Assembly (NCBI RefSeq): GCF_001006785.1
Contig: NZ_CDHO01000003.1
Span: 930,001-994,000 of the forward strand
Source of the DNA: Hyphomicrobium_B sp001006785
GTDB taxonomy: Bacteria; Pseudomonadota; Alphaproteobacteria; Rhizobiales; Hyphomicrobiaceae
Direction: 5' to 3'
DNA: 64,000 nucleotides
Part shown: positions 52,046 to 61,637 of the stretch, one piece after another
Position numbering within the stretch: the first letter of the stretch is position 1
How the letters are laid out: each line of letters opens with the position of its first letter
Position numbers and translations under genes: made by a program
The notes under the pieces: model-generated
Told to the model about the DNA's origin: nothing
What the model saw: only the letters and a program-made list of their open reading frames with translations
The model's database searches: none

Positions 52046-52984
52046 ATGACTGTCGCCAGCGCTTGGAAAGATGCGAGATTCTGGATCATCGGATCGGTGA
52101 TCGTCACGCTTGTCGCCATCGCGGCTTGGCTCAACCATCCAAGAGTGTCTCCGCTCATCTTGGCACTGCAAAACGGCAGTCAGTCCCCCGAACTTTTCGA
52201 ACTGCCGAACGGCGTGAACGAGTTCGACCTGCTCTTGATCGACGGTGTCTATTATTTTGCGCAGGACAACAAGACGACAACTGAATTGCGATCTGCAAAG
52301 TCGCTGAAAGATCTTGCCGTTGCAAAGTCGTACACACCCGTGCCCGACGGTCGTTATCCCTCTATCCAATATGAAAGCGGCATCTGGCACCTGTGGCTCT
52401 GGCTGTCAGAGAAATCGGCCACTCAACATTTCACATCGTCTAAATTCGAAGGGCCGTACACCTCGACCGATACACTCCCGGCGAACTTGGCGGATATCCA
52501 CGTGCGCAAGGCCCGGAATGGGCAATATTTCGCGGTGTACAAAGACCTCGGGAAAGGCGCGCAACTAGCCGCTGGCTTGCTTACAGCTCGGTCACTGGAT
52601 GGCCCCTGGCATGATCTCGGCCACATTTTTGAGAACGACCGAGACGCTTGGCATGCTAGCGAAGAAGCAGATCCAGCATTCTTCGAATCATCAGGACGAT
52701 CCTACGTTTCTTTTGCAGGATGGAGTGGAACCGATCATTCGCAGAACCAAAAACTTGGAATGGTTGAAGTTGACCCTGAAACAGGAAAAGCAATTGGAAA
52801 GGCGACAATTCTATTGGAAGCCAGCAAACCGTGGCACATAAAAAACAACCAGCGGAAGTTGTTCAATCCTGTTTTTCTATGCGATCAGTTTCGATCGCGG
52901 ATGTTCTTCGCTCAAAATGTCAGCGCAGCCGGCATTCCCGCGGGATGGGGTTTCATTGACGCGAACACGCCATGCCAGGGATGA
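52046..52984 (+). CDS. Membrane-anchored five-bladed beta-propeller (GH43/DUF377-like) protein
   Basis: A 312-residue protein with one N-terminal membrane anchor (FWIIGSVIVTLVAIAAWL) and a repeated beta-propeller pattern (GVYYFAQ, SGIWHLWL, GQYFAVYKD, GRSYVSFAGW). This resembles glycosyl-hydrolase family 43/68-type folds. Catalytic acids cannot be assigned with certainty. I start it at the ATG at 52046 (GAGGG upstream). It sits inside the wbpE-wbpD interval, so it may act on or sense the polysaccharide being made. Confidence 0.55.
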   Translation: MTVASAWKDARFWIIGSVIVTLVAIAAWLNHPRVSPLILALQNGSQSPELFELPNGVNEFDLLLIDGVYYFAQDNKTTTELRSAKSLKDLAVAKSYTPVPDGRYPSIQYESGIWHLWLWLSEKSATQHFTSSKFEGPYTSTDTLPANLADIHVRKARNGQYFAVYKDLGKGAQLAAGLLTARSLDGPWHDLGHIFENDRDAWHASEEADPAFFESSGRSYVSFAGWSGTDHSQNQKLGMVEVDPETGKAIGKATILLEASKPWHIKNNQRKLFNPVFLCDQFRSRMFFAQNVSAAGIPAGWGFIDANTPCQG

Positions 52985-53104
52985 GACGAGAACGGCACTT
53001 CCTCAAGGCAACTTTTTCAATATCATCAACCTGGCCGCTGACAGAACAAGCTTTCACATCTGCATCCAAGCATGGACAGATCGCGCCCCGACAGGAGCTG
53101 CTAC

Positions 53105-53680
53105 ATGACCGCTAAGCCGCCGTTCGTTCATGAAAGCGCCTACGTCGACGATGACGTCGAACTCGGAGAGGGGACGAAGATCTGGCACTTCAGCCACATC
53201 CTTTCGCGCACCCGTATCGGCCGCAATGTTTCAATCGGACAAAATGTGGTCGCAGGCCCGGACGTCACGATCGGCGACAATTGCAAGATTCAGAACAACG
53301 TTTCTCTCTACAAAGGCGTCGAACTGGAGCAGGGCGTGTTCTGCGGTCCGTCCTGCGTTTTCACAAACGTGCTCAACCCGCGCGCCGAGATCGAGCGGAA
53401 GGATGAGTTTCGCTTAACCCGCGTCCGGCGCGGCGCCACCATTGGCGCCAACGCGACCATCGTCTGCGGTCACGAGCTCGGCGAATATTGCATGATCGGC
53501 GCCGGCGCCGTCGTGACCAAGGACGTGCCAGCCTACGCGTTGATGGTCGGCGTGCCCGCCCGACGCATTGGCTGGGTCTCAAGAGCAGGTGAAATCCTCA
53601 ACGAGACTCTGACTTGCCCAAGAACGGGCGAACGCTACACCGAAGAGCGCGGCACGCTGCGGCGGACAGATGACGAATAG
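53105..53680 (+). CDS. wbpD: WbpD/WlbB-type sugar N-acetyltransferase
   Basis: A 191-residue left-handed beta-helix acetyltransferase. The repeats of hexapeptides (NVSIGQNVVAGPDVTIGDNCKIQNNVSLYKGVELE) and the GHELGEYCMIGAGAVVTKDVPAYALMVGVPARRIGWVS end are typical of WbpD/WlbB, which acetylates the 3-amino group of UDP-GlcNAc3NA acid. I start it at the ATG at 53105, with GGAG about 7 bases upstream; the frame from 53072 is unconserved before it. Confidence 0.9.
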   Translation: MTAKPPFVHESAYVDDDVELGEGTKIWHFSHILSRTRIGRNVSIGQNVVAGPDVTIGDNCKIQNNVSLYKGVELEQGVFCGPSCVFTNVLNPRAEIERKDEFRLTRVRRGATIGANATIVCGHELGEYCMIGAGAVVTKDVPAYALMVGVPARRIGWVSRAGEILNETLTCPRTGERYTEERGTLRRTDDE

Positions 53681-53884
53681 GTCGTCGTCACCGCAACACC
53701 CGCGCGTCCTGTTAGTCGAAGTTGGATTCGTCAGTAATTGGGCCATAACCGAAAGCCTTTTCAAGGTTCACACCGAAAATGCAGAAACGCCTTGCAGGAA
53801 CGCAAAGCAGCATTGTAGGGGGAGTGAATAGATGGCATCGACTATCTACGACTGTCGGCAAACGCACACATTGCTCCAATCGAC

Positions 53885-55096
53885 ATGAAGCACGTCTGGA
53901 TCCTAAACCACTACGCGCAGGAACCGGGCGGAGCGGGAGGCACGCGGCATTTCTCCCTCGCCCGTCACTTATCCAGCTACGGCTGGAAGGCAACAATCAT
54001 CGCCGCCAGCACCGATCATTCAACCGGATTGCAGCGCCTGAACGCTGGAGAGACGCAGCGACTCCAGACCTACGATGGCGTTCCATTTCTTTGGCTGAAA
54101 ACGCGCGGGTATTCCGGAAACGGAATGGACCGCGTGGCGAACATGTTCGACTACACTCGCGCTGTCCTAAATCGCCGGAATCTCTCTTCGCTTGATCCAC
54201 CTGACGCGATCATCGGTTCAAGCGTCCACCCGCTTGCCGCATGGGCCGGACGTAAATTGGCGAAGCGCCACGGCGTGCCATTCGTGTTCGAGGTCCGCGA
54301 TCTATGGCCGCAAACGCTGATCGACATGGGACGGCTCTCGGATCATCATCCAGCCGCCATCGGACTTCGATGGCTGGAGAAATCGCTCTATCGCGCTGCT
54401 TCGCGAATTATCGTGCTCCTGCCGCATGCCCACGAATACATCGAGCCGCTCGGAATAGCGCGGGAGAAAATAGTCTGGATTCCAAATGGGACCGACACAG
54501 ATAGTTTTGGGCGCCAAATGCCCATCATGGAAACGGATAAATTCACGCTGATGTATTTCGGTGCCCACGGCGCCGCGAACGGACTGGATAATCTGCTGTC
54601 AGCGATGCAAATCGTAGCGAAAACTCCAAAAGGCGATCGAATTTGCCTGCGGCTGATTGGAGACGGGCCGTTGAAGCCGTCTCTTATGGCGGCGGCGAAA
54701 GCCAAGGGCCTGACGAATGTCGAATTTGAAGATCCGGTTCCTAAGAACGACATTCCCGCGCTCGCCGCACAGGCCGATGCTTTTGTATTCAACCTGATTG
54801 ATGCGCCGGTTTTCAAGTACGGCATAAGCTCAAATAAGCTTTTTGATTTTCTGGCAGCCGGGCGCCCTGTGCTGTTCTGCTGCGCTTCGTCAAACAATCC
54901 CGTCGCTGATGCCGGTGCCGGAGTTACCATCCCGCCCGAAGACCCCCAGTTGCTCGCCGATGCGATAATGAATGTCGCATCGCTTTCCTTGGCACAGCGC
55001 ACGGAAATGGGTCTCGCCGGCCGGCGGCATCTCGAACAAAATTATGCTATGGATCGTCTCGCCGGTCGGCTTGCCTCTATGTTGGATGTAGCGTGA
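53885..55096 (+). CDS. Glycosyltransferase family 4 (WbuB-like)
   Basis: A 403-residue GT-B transferase. It starts MKHVWILNHYAQEPGGAGGTRHFSLARHLSSYGW, a pattern seen in WbuB-type enzymes. It has FVFEVRDLWPQTLIDMG, then the C-terminal donor-binding domain YFGAHGAANGLDNLLSA and SSNKLFDFLAAGRPVLFC. First gene of a rightward series leading through the sugar transferase, PglD and PglE homologues. WbuB adds an amino sugar to a lipid-linked sugar; the donor here is not known. Confidence 0.85.
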   Translation: MKHVWILNHYAQEPGGAGGTRHFSLARHLSSYGWKATIIAASTDHSTGLQRLNAGETQRLQTYDGVPFLWLKTRGYSGNGMDRVANMFDYTRAVLNRRNLSSLDPPDAIIGSSVHPLAAWAGRKLAKRHGVPFVFEVRDLWPQTLIDMGRLSDHHPAAIGLRWLEKSLYRAASRIIVLLPHAHEYIEPLGIAREKIVWIPNGTDTDSFGRQMPIMETDKFTLMYFGAHGAANGLDNLLSAMQIVAKTPKGDRICLRLIGDGPLKPSLMAAAKAKGLTNVEFEDPVPKNDIPALAAQADAFVFNLIDAPVFKYGISSNKLFDFLAAGRPVLFCCASSNNPVADAGAGVTIPPEDPQLLADAIMNVASLSLAQRTEMGLAGRRHLEQNYAMDRLAGRLASMLDVA

Positions 55097-55103
55097 TTTC
55101 GCA

Positions 55104-55715
55104 ATGAAGCGAGCGTTTGACATCGTCGCTGCCGGTTTGGCCGTTATCGTGTTCGCGCCATTCATCGCAATGATCGCGCTATTGGTACGCTGGCGACTAG
55201 GCAGTCCTGTCCTGTTTCGCCAAATGCGTCCGGGCAAGGATGCCCAGCCTTTCGAGATACTGAAGTTCCGATCAATGACGGATACCCGCGACACGGAAGG
55301 CCGTCTGTTGCCAGACGCCGACCGGCTGACACGGTTCGGCCGTTTCCTGCGGTCAAGCAGTCTCGACGAGCTTCCAGAATTGTGGAACGTGCTCAAGGGT
55401 GACATGAGCCTGGTCGGGCCGCGCCCGCTTCTGATGGAATATCTACCGCTATACTCGCCTGATCAGGCACGCCGTCATGACGTGCGGCCCGGATTGACCG
55501 GATGGGCGCAAATCAATGGGCGTAATGCGCTGTCGTGGGAACAGAAGTTCGCACTGGACACGTGGTATGTCGATAATCGGTCGTTCTGGCTGGATATCAA
55601 GATTATTGGACGTACTATTGTTGGCGTATTGAAGCGCTCAGGAATTTCGGCGCAGGGCGAGGCAACCATGCCGCGCTTCACAGGAACTGAGAATGGGAAG
55701 GGAAATTCGGCGTGA
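55104..55715 (+). CDS. PglC-type phosphoglycosyltransferase
   Basis: A 203-residue small initiating sugar transferase. The membrane re-entrant start MKRAFDIVAAGLAVIVFAPF, the KFRSMTDTRD and DELPELWNVLKGDMSLVGPRPLL motifs mark the polyprenyl-phosphate hexose-1-phosphate transferase superfamily. Without the large N-terminal domain it is PglC-like, the type that starts a glycan with a bacillosamine-like sugar. The next two genes (PglD-, PglE-like) would make that sugar. Confidence 0.9.
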   Translation: MKRAFDIVAAGLAVIVFAPFIAMIALLVRWRLGSPVLFRQMRPGKDAQPFEILKFRSMTDTRDTEGRLLPDADRLTRFGRFLRSSSLDELPELWNVLKGDMSLVGPRPLLMEYLPLYSPDQARRHDVRPGLTGWAQINGRNALSWEQKFALDTWYVDNRSFWLDIKIIGRTIVGVLKRSGISAQGEATMPRFTGTENGKGNSA

Positions 55716-56332
55716 CGCGATCCCTTCTCGTTTTAGGTTGCGGAGGACATGGCCGCGTGGTTGCCGATGCCGCGCTCGACTGCGGTTATGAAGAAGTCGC
55801 ATTTCTCGATGACGCCGCATCTGTAGATCGCCCAACCGGACTAAGGGTACTCGGTCCTTTCAAGGCGGCAACGGAACTGGCAAACGAATGGCCTGTCGCC
55901 ATCGCCGCAGTTGGCAACGGCGCTGTGAGGCTGGAGTTATTTCACAACTTGCGTCGTATGGGCTTTCAAACCCCCCGCATTGTTCACCCTTCGGCAGTCG
56001 TCAGTCGCGGTGCTTCCCTCGGTGAAGGCATATTCGTCGGAGTTGGCGCCATCATCAACGTTGGCGTGCAGATCGGCGACGCCGTGATCGTCAACACCGG
56101 AGCCAGGATTGACCATGACTGCGAGATCGGGGCGGGAAGCCACATCGCCCCCGGCGCAACTTTATCAGGTGGCGTCGTAGTCGGTGAACGAGCTTGGCTC
56201 GGAACGGGCTGCGCGGTTCGGCAAGGCGTCAAGATCGGCAGCGGTGCATTGATCGGTGTCGGTGCAGCCGTGGTCAGTGACCTTGCAGCCGATAAAACGT
56301 TTGCCGGCGTTCCGGCTCGCATACTCGAGTGA
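55712..56332 (+). CDS. PglD/NeuD-type sugar O/N-acetyltransferase
   Basis: A 206-residue protein with an N-terminal Rossmann-like part (LLVLGCGGHGRVVADAALDCGYEEVAFLDD) and C-terminal hexapeptide-repeat helix (GASLGEGIFVGVGAIINVGVQIGDAVIVNTGARIDHDCEIG). PglD acetylates the 4-amino group of UDP-bacillosamine. The GTG start at 55712 overlaps the preceding stop by 4 bases, and its own stop overlaps the aminotransferase start in the same way. Confidence 0.88.
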   Translation: MTRSLLVLGCGGHGRVVADAALDCGYEEVAFLDDAASVDRPTGLRVLGPFKAATELANEWPVAIAAVGNGAVRLELFHNLRRMGFQTPRIVHPSAVVSRGASLGEGIFVGVGAIINVGVQIGDAVIVNTGARIDHDCEIGAGSHIAPGATLSGGVVVGERAWLGTGCAVRQGVKIGSGALIGVGAAVVSDLAADKTFAGVPARILE

Positions 56333-57546
56333 GCAACCAGATAAGGCGCGGCATGCTCAATACCCCCTTCTCTCCTTGGCCGTCCTATTCTGAAGAAGAG
56401 ATCGACGCCGTCGCTCGTGTTATGCGCTCGAACCGCGTCAACTACTGGACCGGCGACGAATGTCGCAAATTCGAGAACGAATTTGCCCAATGGACTGGAT
56501 CGAACCACGCCGTTGCGCTCGCCAACGGCACGCTGGCACTCGAGCTGGCGCTTCATGGGCTCGGGATCGGACCAGGTGACGAAGTCGTCGTAACGCCACG
56601 TACCTTCCTCGCTTCCGTTTCCTGCGTAGTCAGCGCAGGCGCCATCCCGATCTTTGCCGATGTCGATCGCGACAGCGGTAACATCACTGCCGCTTCCATC
56701 GCCGCTGTACTCACGCCGCGCACAAGAGCCGTTATACCCGTGCACTTGGCGGGCTGGCCTTGCGATATGGACCCGATCATGGAGCTTGCTGCTCGCCACG
56801 GATTAAAAGTGATCGAGGATTGCGCTCAAGCCCACGGCGCCCGCTACAAGGGCCGTTCGGTTGGCACGATCGGCCATGTCGGTGCTTGGTCGTTCTGCCA
56901 GGATAAAATCATCACCACCGGCGGCGAGGGCGGCATGGTGGCCACCAACGATTCAGAAGCATGGTCGCGCATGTGGTCGTTCAAAGATCACGGCAAGAGC
57001 TGGAAAGCAGTTTATGAGCGTAAACACCCGCCGGGATTCCGCTGGGTGCATGAAAGTTTCGGCAGCAATTGGCGCATGCTCGAGATGCAGGCTGCTATCG
57101 GCCGCATTCAATTGACGCGCATGGCGAATTGGAATGCCGCCCGCTCGGCCAATGCGGCGAAGATTCTCAATGCTCTCGTTCCGTTTACCGGCGACACGGG
57201 ACCACTGCGAACGCCAACGCCTCCTCACGACGAAGGCTCAAGTCATGCGTGGTACAGACTATATGCTTATGTGCGGCCCGAGAACTTGGCCGAGGGGTGG
57301 AGCCGCGACCGGATCGTGAATGAAATCGCCGAACGCGGTGTGCCCTGCTTTCAGGGTTCATGCTCGGAAGTTTATCTCGAAAAGGCATTTGACGGCACGG
57401 GCTGGCGTCCACGCGAAAGGCTGCCGGTAGCCCGCGAACTAGGCGAAACCAGCCTAGCTTTCCTCGTTCACCCAACGCTGACCGAGCAAGAGATCAATCG
57501 GACCAGCTCCGTGGTCGGCGAAGTTCTGCACGCCGCGAGCTACTGA
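56329..57546 (+). CDS. PglE/LegC-type sugar aminotransferase
   Basis: A 405-residue DegT/DnrJ-family aminotransferase. It has ANGTLALELALHGLGIGPGDEVVVTPRTFLAS, DCAQAHGARYKGR and the PLP Lys in WSFCQDKIITTGGEGGM, followed by HESFGSNWRMLEMQAAIG. This pattern fits PglE-like enzymes that aminate UDP-4-keto-6-deoxy-GlcNAc. The GTG start at 56329 overlaps the previous stop. The needed 4-keto substrate would come from the PglF homologue encoded at 59,687-61,637, which is frameshifted here. Confidence 0.87.
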   Translation: MSNQIRRGMLNTPFSPWPSYSEEEIDAVARVMRSNRVNYWTGDECRKFENEFAQWTGSNHAVALANGTLALELALHGLGIGPGDEVVVTPRTFLASVSCVVSAGAIPIFADVDRDSGNITAASIAAVLTPRTRAVIPVHLAGWPCDMDPIMELAARHGLKVIEDCAQAHGARYKGRSVGTIGHVGAWSFCQDKIITTGGEGGMVATNDSEAWSRMWSFKDHGKSWKAVYERKHPPGFRWVHESFGSNWRMLEMQAAIGRIQLTRMANWNAARSANAAKILNALVPFTGDTGPLRTPTPPHDEGSSHAWYRLYAYVRPENLAEGWSRDRIVNEIAERGVPCFQGSCSEVYLEKAFDGTGWRPRERLPVARELGETSLAFLVHPTLTEQEINRTSSVVGEVLHAASY

Positions 57547-57600
57547 TCTCGAATGGAGCGGAAGCATCAGATCCGCGCACCATCGATAAACCGCTCTACC

Positions 57601-58311
57601 CTACGAGTTTCCGAGATAAGCGCGAAGCGCGTTGGCTAAGCCGAGCCCGCGTACGCCGTCGATGCGTCCCTTGAGGTAACGCAGGGGATGCGATCTCCAG
57701 TAGTACCTTCGCCGCACACTCTTCGGGATCGAGGACTCGAATTTCTCGCTCGGCCCGGCAGGCGGCGGCAGAATGCCGTAACCGTTGAGTCCCATTTCCC
57801 AACCGTAGCGAATGTCGACGTCCACCGGACGCGTCCGTTGACGCGACGCCAGCAGCTTCCGGCAACCCGACTGACTGAGAACGTAGGCGGTTGTTGTTTT
57901 CGGAAAATGCGCATACCGCACCAGCCAGCGCTCGCCGCTCAATTGCGAAAGGCGGCAGTGCGGAAGGCTCTTGACGTCGGATAAGGCGACGATGTCCCAC
58001 CCTGCTGGCAAATGCTTGACGCAAGTCTCGACGACTTCATGAAAGTCGCTCGCCAGGATGGCATCGTCCTCGAGCACAACGGCGTAAGGCAGTCCGCGCG
58101 CGACGATGTTCTCGGCGGCGATGAGATGACTGGCGTAACAGCCTATCTCACCCGCCAGGAGCGATACTGATCCGCTGAAATTCGCCGCCAATCGCTCAGG
58201 CACTGCGTCGCCGCGAACCGCTTCGATGCGCTCGAACGGACCACCGATCTGGCCGCTGATATAGGCGAGGCGATCTGTAGCTGATGCGAGATTGATGACG
58301 AAGACTTGCAT
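57601..58311 (-). CDS. Glycosyltransferase family 25 (LPS-type)
   Basis: About 236 residues. It starts MQVFVINLASATDRLAYISGQIGG, the usual GT25 beginning, and has the DxD-like VVLEDDAILASDFHEVVE. GT25 enzymes transfer galactose or glucose to LPS. I start it at the ATG at 58311, since the in-frame start at 58344 is not conserved. It is divergent from the ligase gene. Confidence 0.87.
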   Translation of the reverse strand: MQVFVINLASATDRLAYISGQIGGPFERIEAVRGDAVPERLAANFSGSVSLLAGEIGCYASHLIAAENIVARGLPYAVVLEDDAILASDFHEVVETCVKHLPAGWDIVALSDVKSLPHCRLSQLSGERWLVRYAHFPKTTTAYVLSQSGCRKLLASRQRTRPVDVDIRYGWEMGLNGYGILPPPAGPSEKFESSIPKSVRRRYYWRSHPLRYLKGRIDGVRGLGLANALRAYLGNS

Positions 58312-58353
58312 GCGCGCGGGGCAGGACTTATCCAGTTGAACCATCCCAGTGCA

Positions 58354-59634
58354 ATGCGTCGCGATTCGCCGTCAAAGTCGGACGGGACGGCAAACGACAA
58401 CGTGGCTCATATGCTTTCAGCAGCATCCGTCTATTCCATCGCGGAAAAGCTTAGCCAAAAAATTCGCGACAATCCAGCACGCGCACTCTTCATCGCATTT
58501 CTCATCTCGATCTTTTTTCTGAAAGGAGGCGCATCCCAAGTCGTTGCCGTCGCGTGTTTCGCCGTCAGTTGGATTTTGATCTTGCGCAAACCGCGCAGCT
58601 CCGAATTACCGACGCCGCTGATGGCGCCCATCGTCATTGCGTTTCTCATCGCGAGCGAGTTGCGCCTGCTTTTGCCTCCCTACGGGAGTGCCACCGCGAC
58701 GTTCGGTTCAGGCATATCTCACGCGCTTTTCATTGCGGGTTTATACGGTCTCATTCTTTACGCACAATTGCATCTGCGCTTTCGCGAAATCCTGTGGCTA
58801 ACAGCCGGTGCAGCCTGCGCATGCGTGATCGTCACGTTCGTAGCGGCCACGCATATCGGCGGCAGATTGCTCCTCGTCGGTCGAACCGATAATCCCATTC
58901 TCGCGGCTGGAGCCATGGCCGCAGGCCTGCTCGCGGCAGTCACATTGCTCGCCTACCACATCGACATTCGGCGCACGCCGCTGAAAGCGCTGCTGGCAGC
59001 GACGATGATCTGCATCACGCTGACCGCAATTTATCTTACCGGTAGCCGCGGACCGCTCCTCGCGCTGATACTTGCGCTCGCCCTGACGACCCTGGTCATT
59101 GTTTACGGATCACGAACGCTGCTCATTGTCAGCGCGTTCGGCGCGTACGGACTGGTAGCTTCCAGCGTCTTGTTTTATGGCCCGATCCGCGACGCACTCT
59201 GCCCCGCGATCGACCTCGCTTGCCGTGATCCGTACCGATACGGCATCTGGATGCAAAGCCTCGATGCGATCGCAAGCCATCCACTTTGGGGAGTAGGCTC
59301 CGCCTTTCGCTTCCCAGGTGAAATTCCTCACGCCCACAATACCTATCTTGGGATGGCTCTGCACTACGGGATTCCGCTTGCCATTTTTTTCATTGCCGTG
59401 ATGGCCGTCACACTTTCTCGCGCATCCGAGCTCAAGAGTAAGGATGAGAAGTTTTTCATCGTGGCGATGCTCATATTCGCCAATGGCTTTATGGCGTCGG
59501 ATCTGAGCGAGCCGCTGCGTTCGTTCAACACGCACTATTTGTTTTTATGGACGCCGATTTTTCTGGCCTTGATCCGGCCGCACGCTGCTCAAGATGAGAC
59601 GCACATCGAGGAAGCACAACAATCCTCGCGGTGA
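58354..59634 (+). CDS. O-antigen ligase family membrane protein (WaaL-like)
   Basis: About 426 residues, with ten or more membrane segments. The periplasmic loop signature DPYRYGIWMQSLDAIASHPLWGVGSAFRF..HAHNTYLGMAL resembles Wzy_C proteins; it differs from the polymerase-like protein at 46,103 in lacking the acidic loop. It may join O-antigen to lipid A-core. I prefer the ATG at 58354, 43 bases from the divergent GT25 start; a frame from 58306 exists. Confidence 0.78.
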   Translation: MRRDSPSKSDGTANDNVAHMLSAASVYSIAEKLSQKIRDNPARALFIAFLISIFFLKGGASQVVAVACFAVSWILILRKPRSSELPTPLMAPIVIAFLIASELRLLLPPYGSATATFGSGISHALFIAGLYGLILYAQLHLRFREILWLTAGAACACVIVTFVAATHIGGRLLLVGRTDNPILAAGAMAAGLLAAVTLLAYHIDIRRTPLKALLAATMICITLTAIYLTGSRGPLLALILALALTTLVIVYGSRTLLIVSAFGAYGLVASSVLFYGPIRDALCPAIDLACRDPYRYGIWMQSLDAIASHPLWGVGSAFRFPGEIPHAHNTYLGMALHYGIPLAIFFIAVMAVTLSRASELKSKDEKFFIVAMLIFANGFMASDLSEPLRSFNTHYLFLWTPIFLALIRPHAAQDETHIEEAQQSSR

Positions 59635-59686
59635 ATGGGCGACAGCCAAACCGCAAGCAATTTATCGCGGCGCTGCGGCGATGTGA

Positions 59687-61637
59687 TCAATGAATCGTTT
59701 GCGAGATCGGCTCTTGATCCGGGCTCTGATGCGCACCTTTGCCAGGCTTCGCACCAGACGCCGGCTGATAACCCTCAACAACGCGCGTCAAAACGCTCTT
59801 GAGCGCAATCATGTCTTCGGCCTCGATCGCCAGCATCAGCAGATCGAACTCTCGCTCGAGATCCTTCAACGGCAGAAACGGCTCGTCGGACTTGTAGATG
59901 CGCTGGTGCTCGGTAGGCTTCGTGCTGGCGCCGATCAGTAGCTCCTCGTACAGCTTCTCGCCTGGCCGCAAGCCGGTAAAACAAATTTCGATATCGCCGT
60001 CTGGATTTTTATCGTCGCGAATTTCGCGATTGGAGAGCCGCACCATGAGCCGCGCGAGATCGAGAATGCGGACCGGCTCACCCATTTGCAGCACGAAAAC
60101 TTCACCACCGGTCGCCATCGCCCCGGCCTGTATCACCAGCTCGGCAGCCTCATGGATCGACATGAAATAGCGCACGACATCGGGATGCGTGACGGTGAGC
60201 GGACCGCCCTCGGCGATTTGCTTACGGAAAAGCGGCACCACGGACCCGGAACTGTCGAGCACGTTGCCGAAGCGTACCGCCGTGAAAACCGTTCCGCTTT
60301 GACTTGCCGCTTCGGCCTGCACCACGAGTTCCGATAAGCGCTTCGACGCGCCCATCACGTTCGTCGGACGCACCGCCTTGTCGGTCGAGATCAGAACAAA
60401 GCGTTCGACCCGGTTGCGTACGGCAGCCTTAGCGATAACGAGCGTGCCAAGCGCGTTATTGATGATTCCGGCGGTCGGATTGCACTCCACCATCGGCACA
60501 TGCTTGTAGGCAGCCGCATGGTAGATCGTCTCGACGCGGTGCTCACTGAGCAGAGCGTTGACCAGCCTTTCATCGCTGACCGAGCCGAGAACCGTAACGA
60601 CGCGAGGCCTGACAACATCTGCCGGCAACTTTGCCAACGCGTCTCGGATTTCCGATTTTGTAGAGCGCCGGCTCCGAGATTTCGAGCAGCACGAGCAGGC
60701 GTGGCAGCTGCCGCACCACTTGATGCACCAGTTCGCTGCCGATAGAACCACCTGCACCGGTCACCAGAACCGACTTGCCCCGCGTATTCCGTTCCATGAG
60801 CTCGTGGCGCGGCATCACAGGATCGCGGCCCAGGAGATCGTTGACATCGACGTTACGCAAGCTGTTGACGCCGACATGACCCGACGTGAAGTCCTCGTAC
60901 GCGGGCAAAACCTTGACCGTAACCGGAAGCTTCTCGAGTTCCTTCAGAACCTCGCGCCGCTCCTGCCTTTGCGATCCGGGCAAAGCGACCAAGACTTCAC
61001 ACGGAGCTTCGGACTCGACCAGCGAAGCCAAACGGCTCGGCGGATAAACTTTGACCCCACCGGCATACTGACGCCAAAGCGTAGGCGAGGAATCGATGAA
61101 CGCGACGATGTCGCGATCGCGCGCGCGCCGCACGTTGTTAAGCAGCTCGATTCCCATCCGGCCCGCGCCGTAGATCAGCGTCGGTCTAGGTGGCACGCGC
61201 GTATACTCACGCGCAGTCATGATATCGGCGCTGTTGAGGATCGCCTTGATCGCATAGCGCACCGCAATGAGAGCCAGCGCGCCGAGAACCCCATAGGGGA
61301 TGATGATCGAGCGCGGAATGCCGTTCTGGCCCGAAAGGAACACCAGCAGCGCCCAGATCAACGTGGAAAGTCCGACGGCAAGCCCAATCTGGCTCGCGCC
61401 GCGATAGCCGACGAAGCGGGTGACCACCCGATAGACGTTGAAACGCCACAGTATCGCGAGGGTTATGAGCGGCGCAGCTAGAACCAGCGCCCAGGTGCCT
61501 TCGCCTTCCGGAACCTCGAGCTGTCCAAGACGGATCGCCATCGGCAGCCGCAGCGCAATGATAAGCAGCACGAAATCGACGACAATCAACACCGCGCGCT
61601 TGTGATAGCGCGGCATTTCAAAGATGCGGCTCCTCAT
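59687..61637 (-). pseudogene. UDP-GlcNAc 4,6-dehydratase (PglF/CapD-like), frameshifted
   Basis: Two consecutive frames together encode one PglF/WbpM-type dehydratase. The first (61637 to about 60650) covers the four-helix membrane domain, the first Rossmann fold (LIYGAGRMGIELLNNV) and VTGAGGSIGSELV. It ends in LLEISEPALYKI. The second frame resumes at EIRDALAKLPADVV and contains IYHAAAYKHVPMVE, STDKAVRPTNVMGASKR and the rest of the enzyme. The break is at 60,650-60,657, where CTACAAAATC is followed directly by GGAAATC; the family normally has two residues between those points, so a deletion of 5 bases, or an equivalent +1 change, is implied. It may be a real inactivation or a sequencing error. 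It would convert UDP-GlcNAc to the 4-keto-6-deoxy sugar. Confidence 0.85.
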
